Below the pieces are notes generated by a model that was not told the DNA's origin, made no database searches, and worked only from the letters and a program-made list of their open reading frames with translations. A program made the position numbers and the translations under genes. Source: an uncultured Bacteroidota bacterium (GTDB lineage: Bacteria > Bacteroidota > Bacteroidia > Flavobacteriales > Flavobacteriaceae). From it: a DNA stretch of 64,000 nucleotides. The first letter of the stretch is position 1; each line of letters opens with the position of its first letter. Below are positions 27,813 to 38,900 of the stretch, in pieces. The DNA lies in the NCBI GenBank assembly GCA_913062555.1, contig CAJXVU010000005.1:1-64000 (forward strand). Direction: 5' to 3'.

Positions 27813-29567
27813 TTATGAATTTATATTGAGTTTTAAACTTAACTCTGTTAATTGATTATCATCAATTGGAGCAGGGGCATCGATCATGACATCACGCCCA
27901 GAATTATTTTTAGGGAATGCTATAAAATCACGAATGGTTTCTTGTCCGCCAAGTATTGCTACTAATCTGTCAAGTCCAAAAGCGAGGCCGCCATGTGGAG
28001 GAGCTCCATATTCAAAAGCATTCATTAAAAAGCCAAACTGTGCTTTTGCTTCTTCTGGTGTAAATCCTAAATAATCAAACATTAGGGCTTGAGTTGCTTT
28101 GTCGTGAATTCTAATAGAGCCACCACCAATTTCATTTCCATTTAAAACTAAATCGTATGCATTAGCTTTAACAGCTCCTGGATCAGTTTTTAAAAGTTCT
28201 ATTTGTTCAGGTTTTGGTGATGTAAATGGATGGTGCATGGCATGGTAGCGCTCGGTGTCTTCATCCCATTCTAATAACGGAAAATCAACAACCCATAATG
28301 GCGCAAACTCTTTTGGATTTCTTAAGCCTAAGCGTTCTGCCAGCTCCATACGTAAAGCACTTAATTGAGCTCTAACTTTATTGGTGTCGCCTGAAAGCAC
28401 ACATATTAAATCGCCAGGATTTGCTCCAGTTGCTTCCGCCCATTTCGCCAAATCTTCCTGATCGTAAAATTTATCTACTGATGATTTATAACTGCCATCT
28501 TCATTACAGCGTGCATACACCATTCCTAAAGCGCCAACTTGAGGGCGTTTTACCCAGTCTACTAATTTGTCTATTTCTTTTCTTGAATATGAATTTCCAT
28601 GAGGAACAGCAATACCTACAACTAATTCAGCTTGATTAAAAACATTAAAGTCCTTATGCTGTGCTATATTATTAAGCTCACCAAATTCCATCCCAAACCG
28701 AATATCTGGTTTGTCATTTCCATAGCGTTGCATCGCTTCATCAAATGTCATTCTTGGAAATTCGTCTACTTCTACACCATTGATTTCTTTTAGTAAATGA
28801 CGTGTTAATCCTTCAAATGCATTTAAAATGTCTTCTTGATCAACAAACGCCATTTCGCAGTCAATTTGTGTAAACTCTGGTTGCCTATCTGCTCGTAAAT
28901 CTTCATCTCTGAAGCATTTTACAATTTGAAAATATTTATCCATACCACCAACCATAAGTAATTGCTTAAAGGTCTGTGGTGATTGTGGTAAGGCATAAAA
29001 TTGTCCTTCATTCATTCTGGAAGGGACCACAAAATCTCTAGCACCTTCAGGTGTTGACTTAATTAAGTACGGTGTTTCTACTTCTATAAATCCGCCAGAA
29101 GACAGATAATTTCTAACTTGCTGTGTTACTTTATGTCTAAAGATCAAACTGTCTCGAACAGGATTACGTCTAATATCCAAATAGCGGAATTGCATACGCA
29201 ATTCTTCACCACCATCTGTATTGTCTTCAATAGTAAAAGGAGGGGTTAGTGACTGATTTAAAACAGTTAATTCTGAAACTAATATTTCAATATCTCCAGT
29301 TTTCATTTTTGGGTTCTTAGAAGCGCGTTCAATAACAGTTCCTTTAACCTGGATTACAAATTCTCGTCCAAGTGATTTCGCTTGTTCCAGAATAGCTTTG
29401 GAAGAACGTTCTTCATCAAAAATAAGTTGCGTTATTCCATAACGATCCCGAAGATCAACCCAAATCATAAATCCTTTGTCACGCGATTTTTGAACCCAAC
29501 CAGCTAAGGTGACTTCTGTATTAATATGTGCTGTTGTTAATTCACCACAATTATGACTTCTATACAT
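27813..29567 (-). CDS. aspS: Aspartyl-tRNA synthetase
   Basis: Charges tRNA-Asp. The 584-residue protein has the bacterial-type layout: an N-terminal OB-fold ([29 protein letters not shown]), class II motif 2 ([26 protein letters not shown]), the bacterial GAD insertion, and motif 3 ([15 protein letters not shown]). A -7 element (TAAATTTG) lies 20 bases before the start. Confidence 0.96.
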   Translation of the reverse strand: MYRSHNCGELTTAHINTEVTLAGWVQKSRDKGFMIWVDLRDRYGITQLIFDEERSSKAILEQAKSLGREFVIQVKGTVIERASKNPKMKTGDIEILVSELTVLNQSLTPPFTIEDNTDGGEELRMQFRYLDIRRNPVRDSLIFRHKVTQQVRNYLSSGGFIEVETPYLIKSTPEGARDFVVPSRMNEGQFYALPQSPQTFKQLLMVGGMDKYFQIVKCFRDEDLRADRQPEFTQIDCEMAFVDQEDILNAFEGLTRHLLKEINGVEVDEFPRMTFDEAMQRYGNDKPDIRFGMEFGELNNIAQHKDFNVFNQAELVVGIAVPHGNSYSRKEIDKLVDWVKRPQVGALGMVYARCNEDGSYKSSVDKFYDQEDLAKWAEATGANPGDLICVLSGDTNKVRAQLSALRMELAERLGLRNPKEFAPLWVVDFPLLEWDEDTERYHAMHHPFTSPKPEQIELLKTDPGAVKANAYDLVLNGNEIGGGSIRIHDKATQALMFDYLGFTPEEAKAQFGFLMNAFEYGAPPHGGLAFGLDRLVAILGGQETIRDFIAFPKNNSGRDVMIDAPAPIDDNQLTELSLKLNINS

Positions 29568-29586
29568 AGTTCAGAAATTTGAAATG

Positions 29587-29594
29587 CAAATTTA
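29587..29594 (-). promoter_or_regulatory. -7 element of aspS
   Basis: TAAATTTG on the minus strand is an exact consensus match, predicting a leader of about 10-15 bases before the aspS ATG at 29567. Confidence 0.4.
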
Positions 29595-30034
29595 CTAAGA
29601 TCTAGCATTAATATGCATGTTTTGTATTAGAATTTGAAGGATTTTTAAATTGAACAACTGTGAGAACCTTCAGAAGGCAATACAAATACCTAAAACTGTC
29701 TTGACTTTACTGTGGTAAAATTTTAATATAAGAAAATTTAATCATACATTGTAAGAATAAACATTATAATACAATATTGTGAAGGAAATTTACTTCTGTA
29801 AATTTTAATGTTAGCCCTATTCTTATTTCTGTAAATCGTTCTTGATTAGGTACTTAGTTTATTTGTCGCGATCATGTTAATGATGGGGGATTGACGAATT
29901 TTGGTCAAAATTATATCGATAAAAATTTAACATAAATTTTACGAATAATGTAAAGTACTGCTAAATTTTGTAAGGTAAAAATTGTTAAAGCGGTTATATT
30001 TTCGCAATTTGTAAAGTAAATAAAAAACTAAATC
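29595..30034. other. Intergenic region upstream of the first tandem TonB receptor
   Basis: About 440 AT-rich bases without a credible gene. It holds an inverted repeat AATTTTG-GT-CAAAATT (29897-29912) and, from about 29928 to the ATG, a block that recurs before the second receptor: TAACATAAA..TTACGAATAA, AAAAATTGTTAAA, ATTTTCGCA and TTTGTAA. TATTTTCG (about 29997-30004) is a plausible -7 variant. The first 300 bases show nothing else that I can identify. Confidence 0.4.
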
Positions 30035-33013
30035 ATGAAACAAAACAACTATTTTAGAGTATTGATGTACGTATTACTCATGTTTCCCTTGTGTGTTTTT
30101 GCTCAAGGAACAGTGACAGGAACCATTACTGAAGCCAGTACCGGCAGTCCTTTACCAGGGGCAAATATTATCATTAAGGGTACTACAACTGGAACAACTT
30201 CAGATTTCGATGGTAATTTCAGTATTGATGTTGATGTATTTCCGGAAACGCTTGTAATTTCTTCAGTTGGTTATACAACACAAGAAGTGAATGTAGCTTC
30301 TGCTCAGAACATTAATATCGCGCTACAAGATGGTGTTGCATTGGAGGAGGTCCTATTAATAGGTTCTCGTAACAAAAATCGAACAGCTATTGACACCCCG
30401 GTACCCGTGGATGTTATTGATATTTCTGCCTTGGCAACAAATGGACCACAAACATCAATTAATGAAATTTTAAACTATGTAGCACCATCTTTTACATCTC
30501 AAACACAAACGGTATCAGATGGAACAGATCATGTAGATCCGGCTTCATTAAGAGGTTTAGGACCAGATCAAGTGTTGATCTTGGTTAATGGTAAAAGAAG
30601 ACACAATTCATCTTTACTAAATATAAATGGCACAGTTGGAGCTGGTAGTGTAGGTACAGATATGAATGCAATTCCAGTATCTGCAATTAAAAGAATAGAA
30701 GTATTACGTGATGGTGCAGCCGCTCAATATGGATCTGATGCAATTGCTGGAGTTATCAATATTGTTTTAAAAACAGCTACAAACAAGTTAGATATTTCTT
30801 TAACAACAGGAGCAAATTTTTCATCAAAAAGTAACCATCAGGATGGAGGTGTTGATGGAGAAAAAATTCAAATTGATGCGAATTACGGTTTAGATTTAGG
30901 GAAAAATGGTGGGTATATAAATTTTGCAGGATCACTTGCAACAAGAGAACCAGCCCTTAGAAATGCAACAAACCTAGAACAAATCTTTGATATAGCTAAT
31001 GCTATTGAACATGCTTTTACATCTTCAACAGGGACACCAATTTCTGATATGACCGCCGCCGATTATCAAACAGGAGCAGCATTATTAGGAACAAACTATA
31101 TAAGTGCTACTGATCAAGCCTCTATAGCCGCTTTAGATTTATCTATAGATGGAAGTGGGAATTTAAATACTCCTGGAGATCTATCTTTGTTAAGAGGCCT
31201 ATTACCTGATCAAGGAATTGGTGAGTTTTCAACATATGAAGATTTAGATAATGCTCAATTTGGAGCGAGAGGGTTAGAAAGAAATGATTTTAGATTTAGA
31301 ATAGGGACTGCAAAATTAAGAGAAGGAAAATTCTTTTCAAATTTGTCTATCCCTGTAAGTGAAAATACTGAGCTATATGCTTTTGGTGGTCTCTCGTATA
31401 GACAAGGTTTAGCCTTTGGTTTTTTAAGAGAGCCATGGAGACCAAAAGGGAATACAGCTTCGTATCCCAACGGGTTTTTACCAGGCATCCAATCAGATAT
31501 TTTAGACAAATCATTTGCAGTAGGGATAAAAGGAGAAACTGATGGAGGATGGAATATAGACTTTTCTAATAGTTTTGGAGCGAACTCTTTTGCGTTCACA
31601 ATAGTAAATACTAGTAATGCTAGTTTGAAAGCTGGTTCTCCTTCAACATTTGATGCTGGTTCGTTTAGTTTTTCTCAAAACACTACAAATTTAGATGTTA
31701 GTAAGTTTCATGACGATATATTATCGGGATTAAATATTGCTTTTGGAGCAGAGTATAGAGTAGATCATTTTGAGATTTATGCTGGGAAAGAGGATTCATA
31801 TACTACCTATGATAATAATGGAATACCAACAATTGGAGGAGTAGGAGGCGCAACAAATGCACTTGGAGAATCTCTTCCAGGGACGTCTCAAGTATTCGGA
31901 GGATTTACACCTCAAAATGCAACTAATAAATTTAGAAATAGTATTGGTGCCTATATTGATGTTGAGGCTGATATTTCTGATAATTTTTTAGTAAGCTTAG
32001 CTACTCGTTATGAAAGCTTTTCTGATTTTGGTAATACTTTTAACTACAAATTAGCCTCTAGAGTAAAACTATCTGATGAGTTTTCATTAAGAGGAGCCGT
32101 AAATACTGGGTTTAGAGCACCTTCTTTACACCAACAATTTTTTAGCAGAAGTAGTACCGTTTTTAATGCTATGGGAATAGCAGAAGAAGTTGGATTATTT
32201 ACCAATGAAAGCCAAGCAGCAAGTTTATTAGGAATAGGAAAACTTAAAGAAGAAACGTCACAAAGTGTAAGTTTAGGGATAACTGGGAAAACTGGAGGAT
32301 TTACTATTACAATTGATGCTTATCAAATTACTATTGATGATAGAATTGTGCTCTCAGGTAAATTTGATAACGGAGGTGATCCGGTTTTGGAATCAATATT
32401 TAATGCTGCAGGGGCAGGAAAAGCTCAGTTTTTAGCTAATGCTATTGATACTAAAAATCAAGGTGTTGATATAGTCGCTGGATATAAAACAGATGTATTT
32501 AAAGACTTTACCTTAGATAATAGCTTAGCAGCGACATTCTCTAAAACAGAAGTGACAAATATAAATGTACCAAAATTAATTGCTGATGCAGGTTTAAGTG
32601 GTGCTTTTTTCGATGGACAAGAAGAAGCGTTCTTAACTATTGCACAGCCTAGAACTAAAATAAATTTAACCCATACTTTGACTAATGATAAGTGGACATT
32701 CTTATTAAGAAATGTTTATTTTGGAGAAGTAACTGATCCAGATGAATATTCAGGACAGGCAAGGGTAGATGGGGCAGCGGTGAATGATAATGCAATATAC
32801 GGAGGAAAGATTATTACGGATTTAACACTGTCAAATAATTTATCTGAAAACTTATCAATTACTCTTGGAGCAAACAATTTATTAGATGTGTATCCTGACG
32901 ACAATAGACCAGGAAGTCAATCTAATGCATCATTTCCATATTCAAGAAGAACATCTCAATTTGGATTTACAGGAAGATTTCTTTTTGCCAGATTAAATTT
33001 TACTATTAATTAA
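30035..33013 (+). CDS. TonB-dependent receptor, tandem paralogue 1
   Basis: A 992-residue outer-membrane receptor: signal peptide (cleaved after VFAQ), carboxypeptidase-regulatory-like domain (about 25-110), plug (about 120-240, DPASLRGLGPDQVLILVNGKRRH and VLRDGAAAQYGSDAIAGVINIVLK), and a long barrel. The plug resembles siderophore/haem-type 'iron complex' receptors, but the ligand is unknown. The first 130 residues are almost identical in pattern to those of the next gene, and the upstream control sequence is duplicated too. Confidence 0.88.
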   Translation: MKQNNYFRVLMYVLLMFPLCVFAQGTVTGTITEASTGSPLPGANIIIKGTTTGTTSDFDGNFSIDVDVFPETLVISSVGYTTQEVNVASAQNINIALQDGVALEEVLLIGSRNKNRTAIDTPVPVDVIDISALATNGPQTSINEILNYVAPSFTSQTQTVSDGTDHVDPASLRGLGPDQVLILVNGKRRHNSSLLNINGTVGAGSVGTDMNAIPVSAIKRIEVLRDGAAAQYGSDAIAGVINIVLKTATNKLDISLTTGANFSSKSNHQDGGVDGEKIQIDANYGLDLGKNGGYINFAGSLATREPALRNATNLEQIFDIANAIEHAFTSSTGTPISDMTAADYQTGAALLGTNYISATDQASIAALDLSIDGSGNLNTPGDLSLLRGLLPDQGIGEFSTYEDLDNAQFGARGLERNDFRFRIGTAKLREGKFFSNLSIPVSENTELYAFGGLSYRQGLAFGFLREPWRPKGNTASYPNGFLPGIQSDILDKSFAVGIKGETDGGWNIDFSNSFGANSFAFTIVNTSNASLKAGSPSTFDAGSFSFSQNTTNLDVSKFHDDILSGLNIAFGAEYRVDHFEIYAGKEDSYTTYDNNGIPTIGGVGGATNALGESLPGTSQVFGGFTPQNATNKFRNSIGAYIDVEADISDNFLVSLATRYESFSDFGNTFNYKLASRVKLSDEFSLRGAVNTGFRAPSLHQQFFSRSSTVFNAMGIAEEVGLFTNESQAASLLGIGKLKEETSQSVSLGITGKTGGFTITIDAYQITIDDRIVLSGKFDNGGDPVLESIFNAAGAGKAQFLANAIDTKNQGVDIVAGYKTDVFKDFTLDNSLAATFSKTEVTNINVPKLIADAGLSGAFFDGQEEAFLTIAQPRTKINLTHTLTNDKWTFLLRNVYFGEVTDPDEYSGQARVDGAAVNDNAIYGGKIITDLTLSNNLSENLSITLGANNLLDVYPDDNRPGSQSNASFPYSRRTSQFGFTGRFLFARLNFTIN

Positions 33014-33041
33014 TTCTTTAGATTATTTGAATAAAGACTTT

Positions 33042-33074
33042 AAAAGGGGTTGCTAATTTGTAACCCCTTTTTTT
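33042..33074 (+). terminator. Intrinsic terminator between the tandem receptors
   Basis: AAAAGGGGTT and AACCCCTTTT pair around a 10-base loop and continue into a T-run, about 30 bases after the first receptor's stop. Together with the duplicated promoter this indicates separate transcripts. Confidence 0.8.
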
Positions 33075-33276
33075 ATGAATATTGGTTTCATTAGGTCTCT
33101 TGTTCAAAACTAATGATTAATGAATTTCAAATTATTGAACACAAAAAAATACAATATTCATAAAAATATAACATAAAAATTACGAATAACATAAATATAT
33201 TCAGAATTATACTATGAAAAAATTGTTAAAACAGAATAATTTTCGCATTTTGTAACGCAAATTAAAAAACACTATT

Positions 33277-35928
33277 ATGAAACAAAACAACTATTTAAGA
33301 GTATTACTTTATGTAATGGTCTTGTTTCCTTTCTGTGCCTTCGCACAAGGAACGATAACAGGAACCGTTTCTGAAGGGAGTACGGGCAGTCCCTTGCCTG
33401 GGGCAAATATTATTATTAAAGGAACGACAACAGGTACAACGTCGGATTTTGATGGTAATTTCAGTATTAATGTAAATACTTTCCCAACCACGCTTATTAT
33501 TTCTTCTGTCGGTTATACTACCCAAGAAATTAGTGTAACATCAGCTCAGAAGATTACGGTATCATTGCAAGATGGCGTTGCTTTGGACGAGATCGTTTTA
33601 GTAGGAAATAGAGCGAAACCAAGAACAATCTTAGATTCTCCAGTACCAATTGATAACATTAGTGTTTCAGAATTGAGAAATACGGGACAGCCAACAGTAG
33701 ATAAAATGTTAGCGTATAAAGTGCCTTCTTTTAACTCTACAAATCAAACAATTTCTGATGCAACTGCTCATTTTGATCCAGCCGATTTAAGAGGCTTGGG
33801 ACCAAGTAGAACTTTGGTGTTGGTCAATGGGAAACGTAAAAATCAGAGTGCCTTAGTGTATATTAATGATACTCCTGGAAAGGGTGAAGTTGGTGTAGAC
33901 CTTAAAAGTATTCCAGCAGCGGCTATTGAGAGAATAGAGGTACTTCGTGATGGAGCTTCAGCTCAATATGGATCTGATGCCATTGCGGGTGTGATTAATA
34001 TAGTTTTAAAGAAAAATGCAGAATATACAACAGTTAATGCTACAACTGGTGTCACCACTGAAGGTGACGGGTTTAATTTTGGATTAGACATAAATACAGC
34101 GCTTAATGTTGGTGATAACGGAGGATATATTAATCTTACTTTCGGTTATTACGAACAAGAAAAAACAAATAGAGCTGGAACACCTGGAGGAGATGGATTG
34201 TTTGGGGTGGTTTTTGGAGATGATGATATTTTAAATGGAAATACCCCTTGGTTACAGGATAATCCTGATTTGGGGATGACTATAGGACAACCAGAGCTTA
34301 AGAAGTTGGATGTCTTCTTTAACGCTGGAGTTCCATTCAAGAATGGTAATGGTGAATTCTACACATTTGGAGGATTAACACATAGAACAGGTAAAAGTTT
34401 TGCACTTTACAGAGTGCCTTATTGGATTCCTGACACTCATAATTTATTACATGATGCAGGATCTACTTATCAAGGGTTTCAACCAACATTTGAAACAGAT
34501 ATTAGAGATAATAATATAACTGTTGGAACACGATGGGAAATGTTAGGGTTTGATATTGATTTAAGCGGGACACATGGAAGAAGTGCCGTAGATTATGAAG
34601 TAAATAATAGTATAAATCTCGACTTAGGGGCAGATAGTCCAACAGAATTTGATGTTGGTGCTTATACCTTTATGAATACACTTGCGAATTTAGATCTCTC
34701 CAAAAGTTTTGGACAGATTAGTATTGCATTTGGTGCTGAAGCAAGAAAAGAAAAATTTACTGCAACAGCAGGTGATCCTGCATCCTATGCCGGAGGAGGG
34801 GTTCAATCTTTCCCTGGACTTCAACCATCAAATGAAGTAGCCGCAACAAGAAACAATTTTGGGGTTTACGGAGATTTAGAATGGGAGCCAACCGAAGAAT
34901 TTTTAATTGGAGGTGCGGTTAGATATGAAGACTTTAGTGACTTTGGAGATAATTGGTCTTGGAAAATAAACAGTAGATACTCCTTAGGAGAAAATGGTGC
35001 GCTTCGAGCGTCATATAGTAGTGGTTTCCGTGCACCATCCTTACATCAAATTTATTTGAGTAATATTCAAACTTTAGTCTCAGGTGGAACAGTTTCTAAT
35101 CAAGGAACCTTCAATAATGTCGATCCTGTGATTAGAGATGGGCTAGGTGTTCCTCAATTAACAGCAGAAACCTCGAACAGTATATCGGCTGGTATTACAT
35201 ATAAGCCGGCACCTAATTTGTCATTGTCTGCCGATTTTTATAATGTAAAAGTTGATGATCGCGTATTATTTACTGGAGAAATAGGATTTATATCAGGGGC
35301 TCCTGGCAATCCAACAAATCCAGTTGAAATAATATTAGATAACAATGCAATTACAAGTTTAAAATTCTTTACGAATGCCGTAAACACAAGCACTACAGGA
35401 GTTGACTTGGTTGTAAATTACAGGAATATTGAATTGGGGAACGGAAAATTAGCAGCAACTTTGGCGGCTAATTTTAATGAAACAAAAATAAAAGGAACAA
35501 TTAAAACCCCTCCTTTATTAGCTGCTAATGGATATGAAATATTTAACCGAAAAGAACAATCTAGAATTATTTCGGCACGACCAAAATCAAAAATACTTCT
35601 TGGTTTGGATTACAAAATCAACAAATTAGGCGTGGCATTAAACAACACTTATTTTGGAGAAGTTACATGGCAACACGGGAGTGACCCAGATAAAGATCAA
35701 ACATTTTCTGGAAAAATAATTACAGATATAATTGTTAATTATAAGTTTTCGGGAAAATTTTCAATGCACGTCTCTGCAAGTAACTTGTTAGATGTATACC
35801 CAGATGTTATTGATACTAAGGGAGACTTCGTAACAGACCTTGGAGGACGTTTTAAATATCCTTGGGAAGTGAATCAGTTTGGATTTAATGGAACGGTTAT
35901 AAATGGTGGAATTACCTTTAAATTTTAA
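33277..35928 (+). CDS. TonB-dependent receptor, tandem paralogue 2
   Basis: An 883-residue receptor with the same order of domains as its neighbour: signal peptide (after AFAQ), GTTTGTTSDFDGNFSI-containing N-terminal domain, plug with DPADLRGLGPSRTLVLVNGKRK and VLRDGASAQYGSDAIAGVINIVLKKN, then a barrel ending in Phe (NGGITFKF). It is about 110 residues shorter, mostly in barrel loops, so ligand specificity has probably diverged since the duplication. Its upstream block at about 33172-33276 copies that of the first receptor. Confidence 0.88.
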   Translation: MKQNNYLRVLLYVMVLFPFCAFAQGTITGTVSEGSTGSPLPGANIIIKGTTTGTTSDFDGNFSINVNTFPTTLIISSVGYTTQEISVTSAQKITVSLQDGVALDEIVLVGNRAKPRTILDSPVPIDNISVSELRNTGQPTVDKMLAYKVPSFNSTNQTISDATAHFDPADLRGLGPSRTLVLVNGKRKNQSALVYINDTPGKGEVGVDLKSIPAAAIERIEVLRDGASAQYGSDAIAGVINIVLKKNAEYTTVNATTGVTTEGDGFNFGLDINTALNVGDNGGYINLTFGYYEQEKTNRAGTPGGDGLFGVVFGDDDILNGNTPWLQDNPDLGMTIGQPELKKLDVFFNAGVPFKNGNGEFYTFGGLTHRTGKSFALYRVPYWIPDTHNLLHDAGSTYQGFQPTFETDIRDNNITVGTRWEMLGFDIDLSGTHGRSAVDYEVNNSINLDLGADSPTEFDVGAYTFMNTLANLDLSKSFGQISIAFGAEARKEKFTATAGDPASYAGGGVQSFPGLQPSNEVAATRNNFGVYGDLEWEPTEEFLIGGAVRYEDFSDFGDNWSWKINSRYSLGENGALRASYSSGFRAPSLHQIYLSNIQTLVSGGTVSNQGTFNNVDPVIRDGLGVPQLTAETSNSISAGITYKPAPNLSLSADFYNVKVDDRVLFTGEIGFISGAPGNPTNPVEIILDNNAITSLKFFTNAVNTSTTGVDLVVNYRNIELGNGKLAATLAANFNETKIKGTIKTPPLLAANGYEIFNRKEQSRIISARPKSKILLGLDYKINKLGVALNNTYFGEVTWQHGSDPDKDQTFSGKIITDIIVNYKFSGKFSMHVSASNLLDVYPDVIDTKGDFVTDLGGRFKYPWEVNQFGFNGTVINGGITFKF

Positions 35929-35941
35929 GAATAATTTTAAT

Positions 35942-35978
35942 GAAAAAAAACCGAAGCAAATTTTGCTTCGGTTTTTTT
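35942..35978. terminator. Bidirectional terminator between receptor 2 and the RND permease
   Basis: AAAACCGAAGCAAA pairs with TTTTGCTTCGGTTTT, flanked by A- and T-runs. It sits between two convergent stop codons (35928 and 35983) and can serve both. Confidence 0.88.
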
Positions 35979-35982
35979 ATAT

Positions 35983-38900
35983 TTAAGATTCTAATGGTAA
36001 TGCTTTTTCCTCTTCTTTGATGGAAACCAAATTCCCATTTGTAGTTGATGTTTGCGATGTTTTTCCTCGCAACCATAGTTTTAATTCCATTGATAAATAG
36101 AATAAAACAGGGACGACTATTAATGTTAGGAATGTGGCTATTAATAATCCGTAAATTACGGTCCAAGCAAGTGGCCCCCAAAATATTACATTATCTCCTC
36201 CAAAATAAATATTAGCATTAAACTCACTGAATAATGTAAAGAAGTTAATATTTAATCCTATAGCTAAAGGAATTAAGCCAAGAATAGTTGTAATAGCAGT
36301 TAATAACACAGGGCGAAGACGCGCTTTACCTGCGGCTACAATGCTTTCAAATAAATCATTATCCTCTAAGTATTCATGTTCATCTAAGCCGCGTTCAACT
36401 TTTTTCCTATCAATGAGTAATTGCGTATAATCCAAGAGTACTACCCCGTTATTCACCACAATTCCTGCTAAAGAAATAATTCCCATCATGGTCATCATAA
36501 TTACAAAGGAGCTCCCCGTGATTACTATACCTCCAAACACACCAATCAAACTTAAAAATATAGCAAGCATGATAATGGCTGGTTTTGATACCGAATTAAA
36601 TTGGAATATAAGAATTAAGAAAATTAGTCCTAAACCAGTAAAAAAGGCGCCCATTAAAAATGACATTTGCTTATTCTGCTCTTCAATTTGGCCGGTGTAA
36701 TCTATTTTAATGTCTTTTGGGATGTCATTGAAATTTTTCATTTCATTTTGAATCTGGGTGACAATGGCGCCCGCATCAGTGAATCCTGGAGCTAATGCCG
36801 AATACACCGTAACAACACGTTTTAAGTCTTTATGCTTAATTGCACTAAACCCAGAACTGTTGGTTTGTTTGGCAACTGCCGAAATTGGTATTTCTTTGAT
36901 CTTTCCAGAAGCGGGATCCCTAAATGTAATTTTCTGATTAAAAAGGGCACTCGAATTGTATCTGTTTTCTTCATTAAACCGCACATAAATATCATAGTCT
37001 TCGCCAGCCTCTTTATAAACCCCTGCTTTACTTCCAAAAATAGAGCTGCGTAATTGTTGTCCAACTTGAGCAGCAGAAATTCCTAATTCACCAGATTTTT
37101 CTCGGTCAACAACAACCTGCATTGCGGGTTTGTCTTTATTAACATCAATCTTAAGTTCATCAATTCCTGGTATGTTTTTAGAATTGATATATTCACGCAT
37201 TTTTTCGGCAGCGATAATTAACTCAGAATAATTTTTTCCTTCAATTTCAATATTAATTGGTGACCCAGAAGGAGGACCATTAACATCTTTTTCAACCGAA
37301 ATTAAAACGCCTGGATAAATGCCAACCAATGCCTTCTGTACTTTTTGACGTAATAACTCACTGTCTTCCCCACGTCTGTACTTATATTCACGCATGGATG
37401 CTGTAATTTTACCTTTATGAGGCATCTCAGCCGAGGAACCACCATCTGTATTAGGATTTCCAGCCCCTTCTCCAACTTGTGAGACTGCACTTTCTACAAG
37501 GTAATTATGGTCGCCATCCATATAAGTGCTTTCATTTAAAACACTGTATACTTTTTTCTCTATCTCATTGGTAATCAAATTTGTTTTTTCAATATCAGTT
37601 CCTTGAGGATACTCTATGTAAACTATAATTTGATTGGGTTTGTTGTCTGGGAAAAATTCTACTTTTGTACGTTGACTTGCTACAGAAGCACCAAATCCGC
37701 CAAAAGCAATAAATAAGAGAATTACTGTACCAATACTAATTGCAAAAGGCTTCCATCCTTTTAATGCGCCTCTTAATAATCTTTCGTAAAAGCGTTCCCA
37801 ACGTGGTAAGATTTTATTTTGAAATCCGTTTGCCCATTTTCTTAAGAATAATCTATATACCCAAAGCATAACAGCTGTAAATATCATAACGCTACCAATG
37901 GCTCTATATTCGCCTCCAACTAATAAAATTAGAGCACCAATGATGGCTACAATTGAAGATATAATAGCGATTTTTTTTAAGGGCATATCTTTGTCTTCAG
38001 TGGTCATAAATTGAGACACCATTACAGAGTTAAAAAATATAGCAACAAAAAGGGAGGATCCTAATACAACGGATAACGTTATTGGGAAGTAGACCATAAA
38101 CTGCCCCATAACTCCTGGCCATAATCCTAAAGGAATAAATGCCGCGACCGTTGTAGCTGTTGAAATAATAATAGGAAAAGCAATTTCACTAATCCCTTTT
38201 TTTGCAGCTTCAACTCGGGTTAATCCTTCTTCATCCATCAAACGATACACGTTTTCAACAACTACAATACCATTATCTACTAGCATCCCTAGCCCCATTA
38301 TTAGGCCAAAAAGGATCATGGTATTCATTGTATAACCTAACATGTTTAGAATCATTAATGACATAAACATGGACATAGGGATTGCAAAACCTACAAAGAG
38401 GGCGTTTTTGAATCCTAAAAAGAACATTAAAACGGTAACAACCAGGATAATACCAAATAGGATGTTGTTTACAAGATCATCAACTTGTCCAACGGTTTTT
38501 GAGGACTGATCATTTGCTATAGTCACTTTTAAATTCGTAGGGAATATGTTTTCAATAGCATCATCAACAATAACTTGAATTTGCTCAGCTGCGGCAACCA
38601 TATTCTCACCGGCTCGTTTTTTCACATCCAACATTACAACACGATCCCCATATTCTCGGGCATAAGTGGTAATGTCTTTTGCCTTGAAACTTATTTCGGC
38701 AACATTTTTCAAGTAAATAGGACTGTTGTTTTCAGATTTAATAACAAAGTTTTCAAGCTCTGCCGGATCTTCAATTTCACCTAAAATTCGAATCGTACGT
38801 CGCTGACCACTTGTTATGAAATTACCTGCAGACATGGTAACGTTTCCATTGTTAATCGCACCAATAATATCATTAAAACTTACTTTTGCTGCCATCATTT

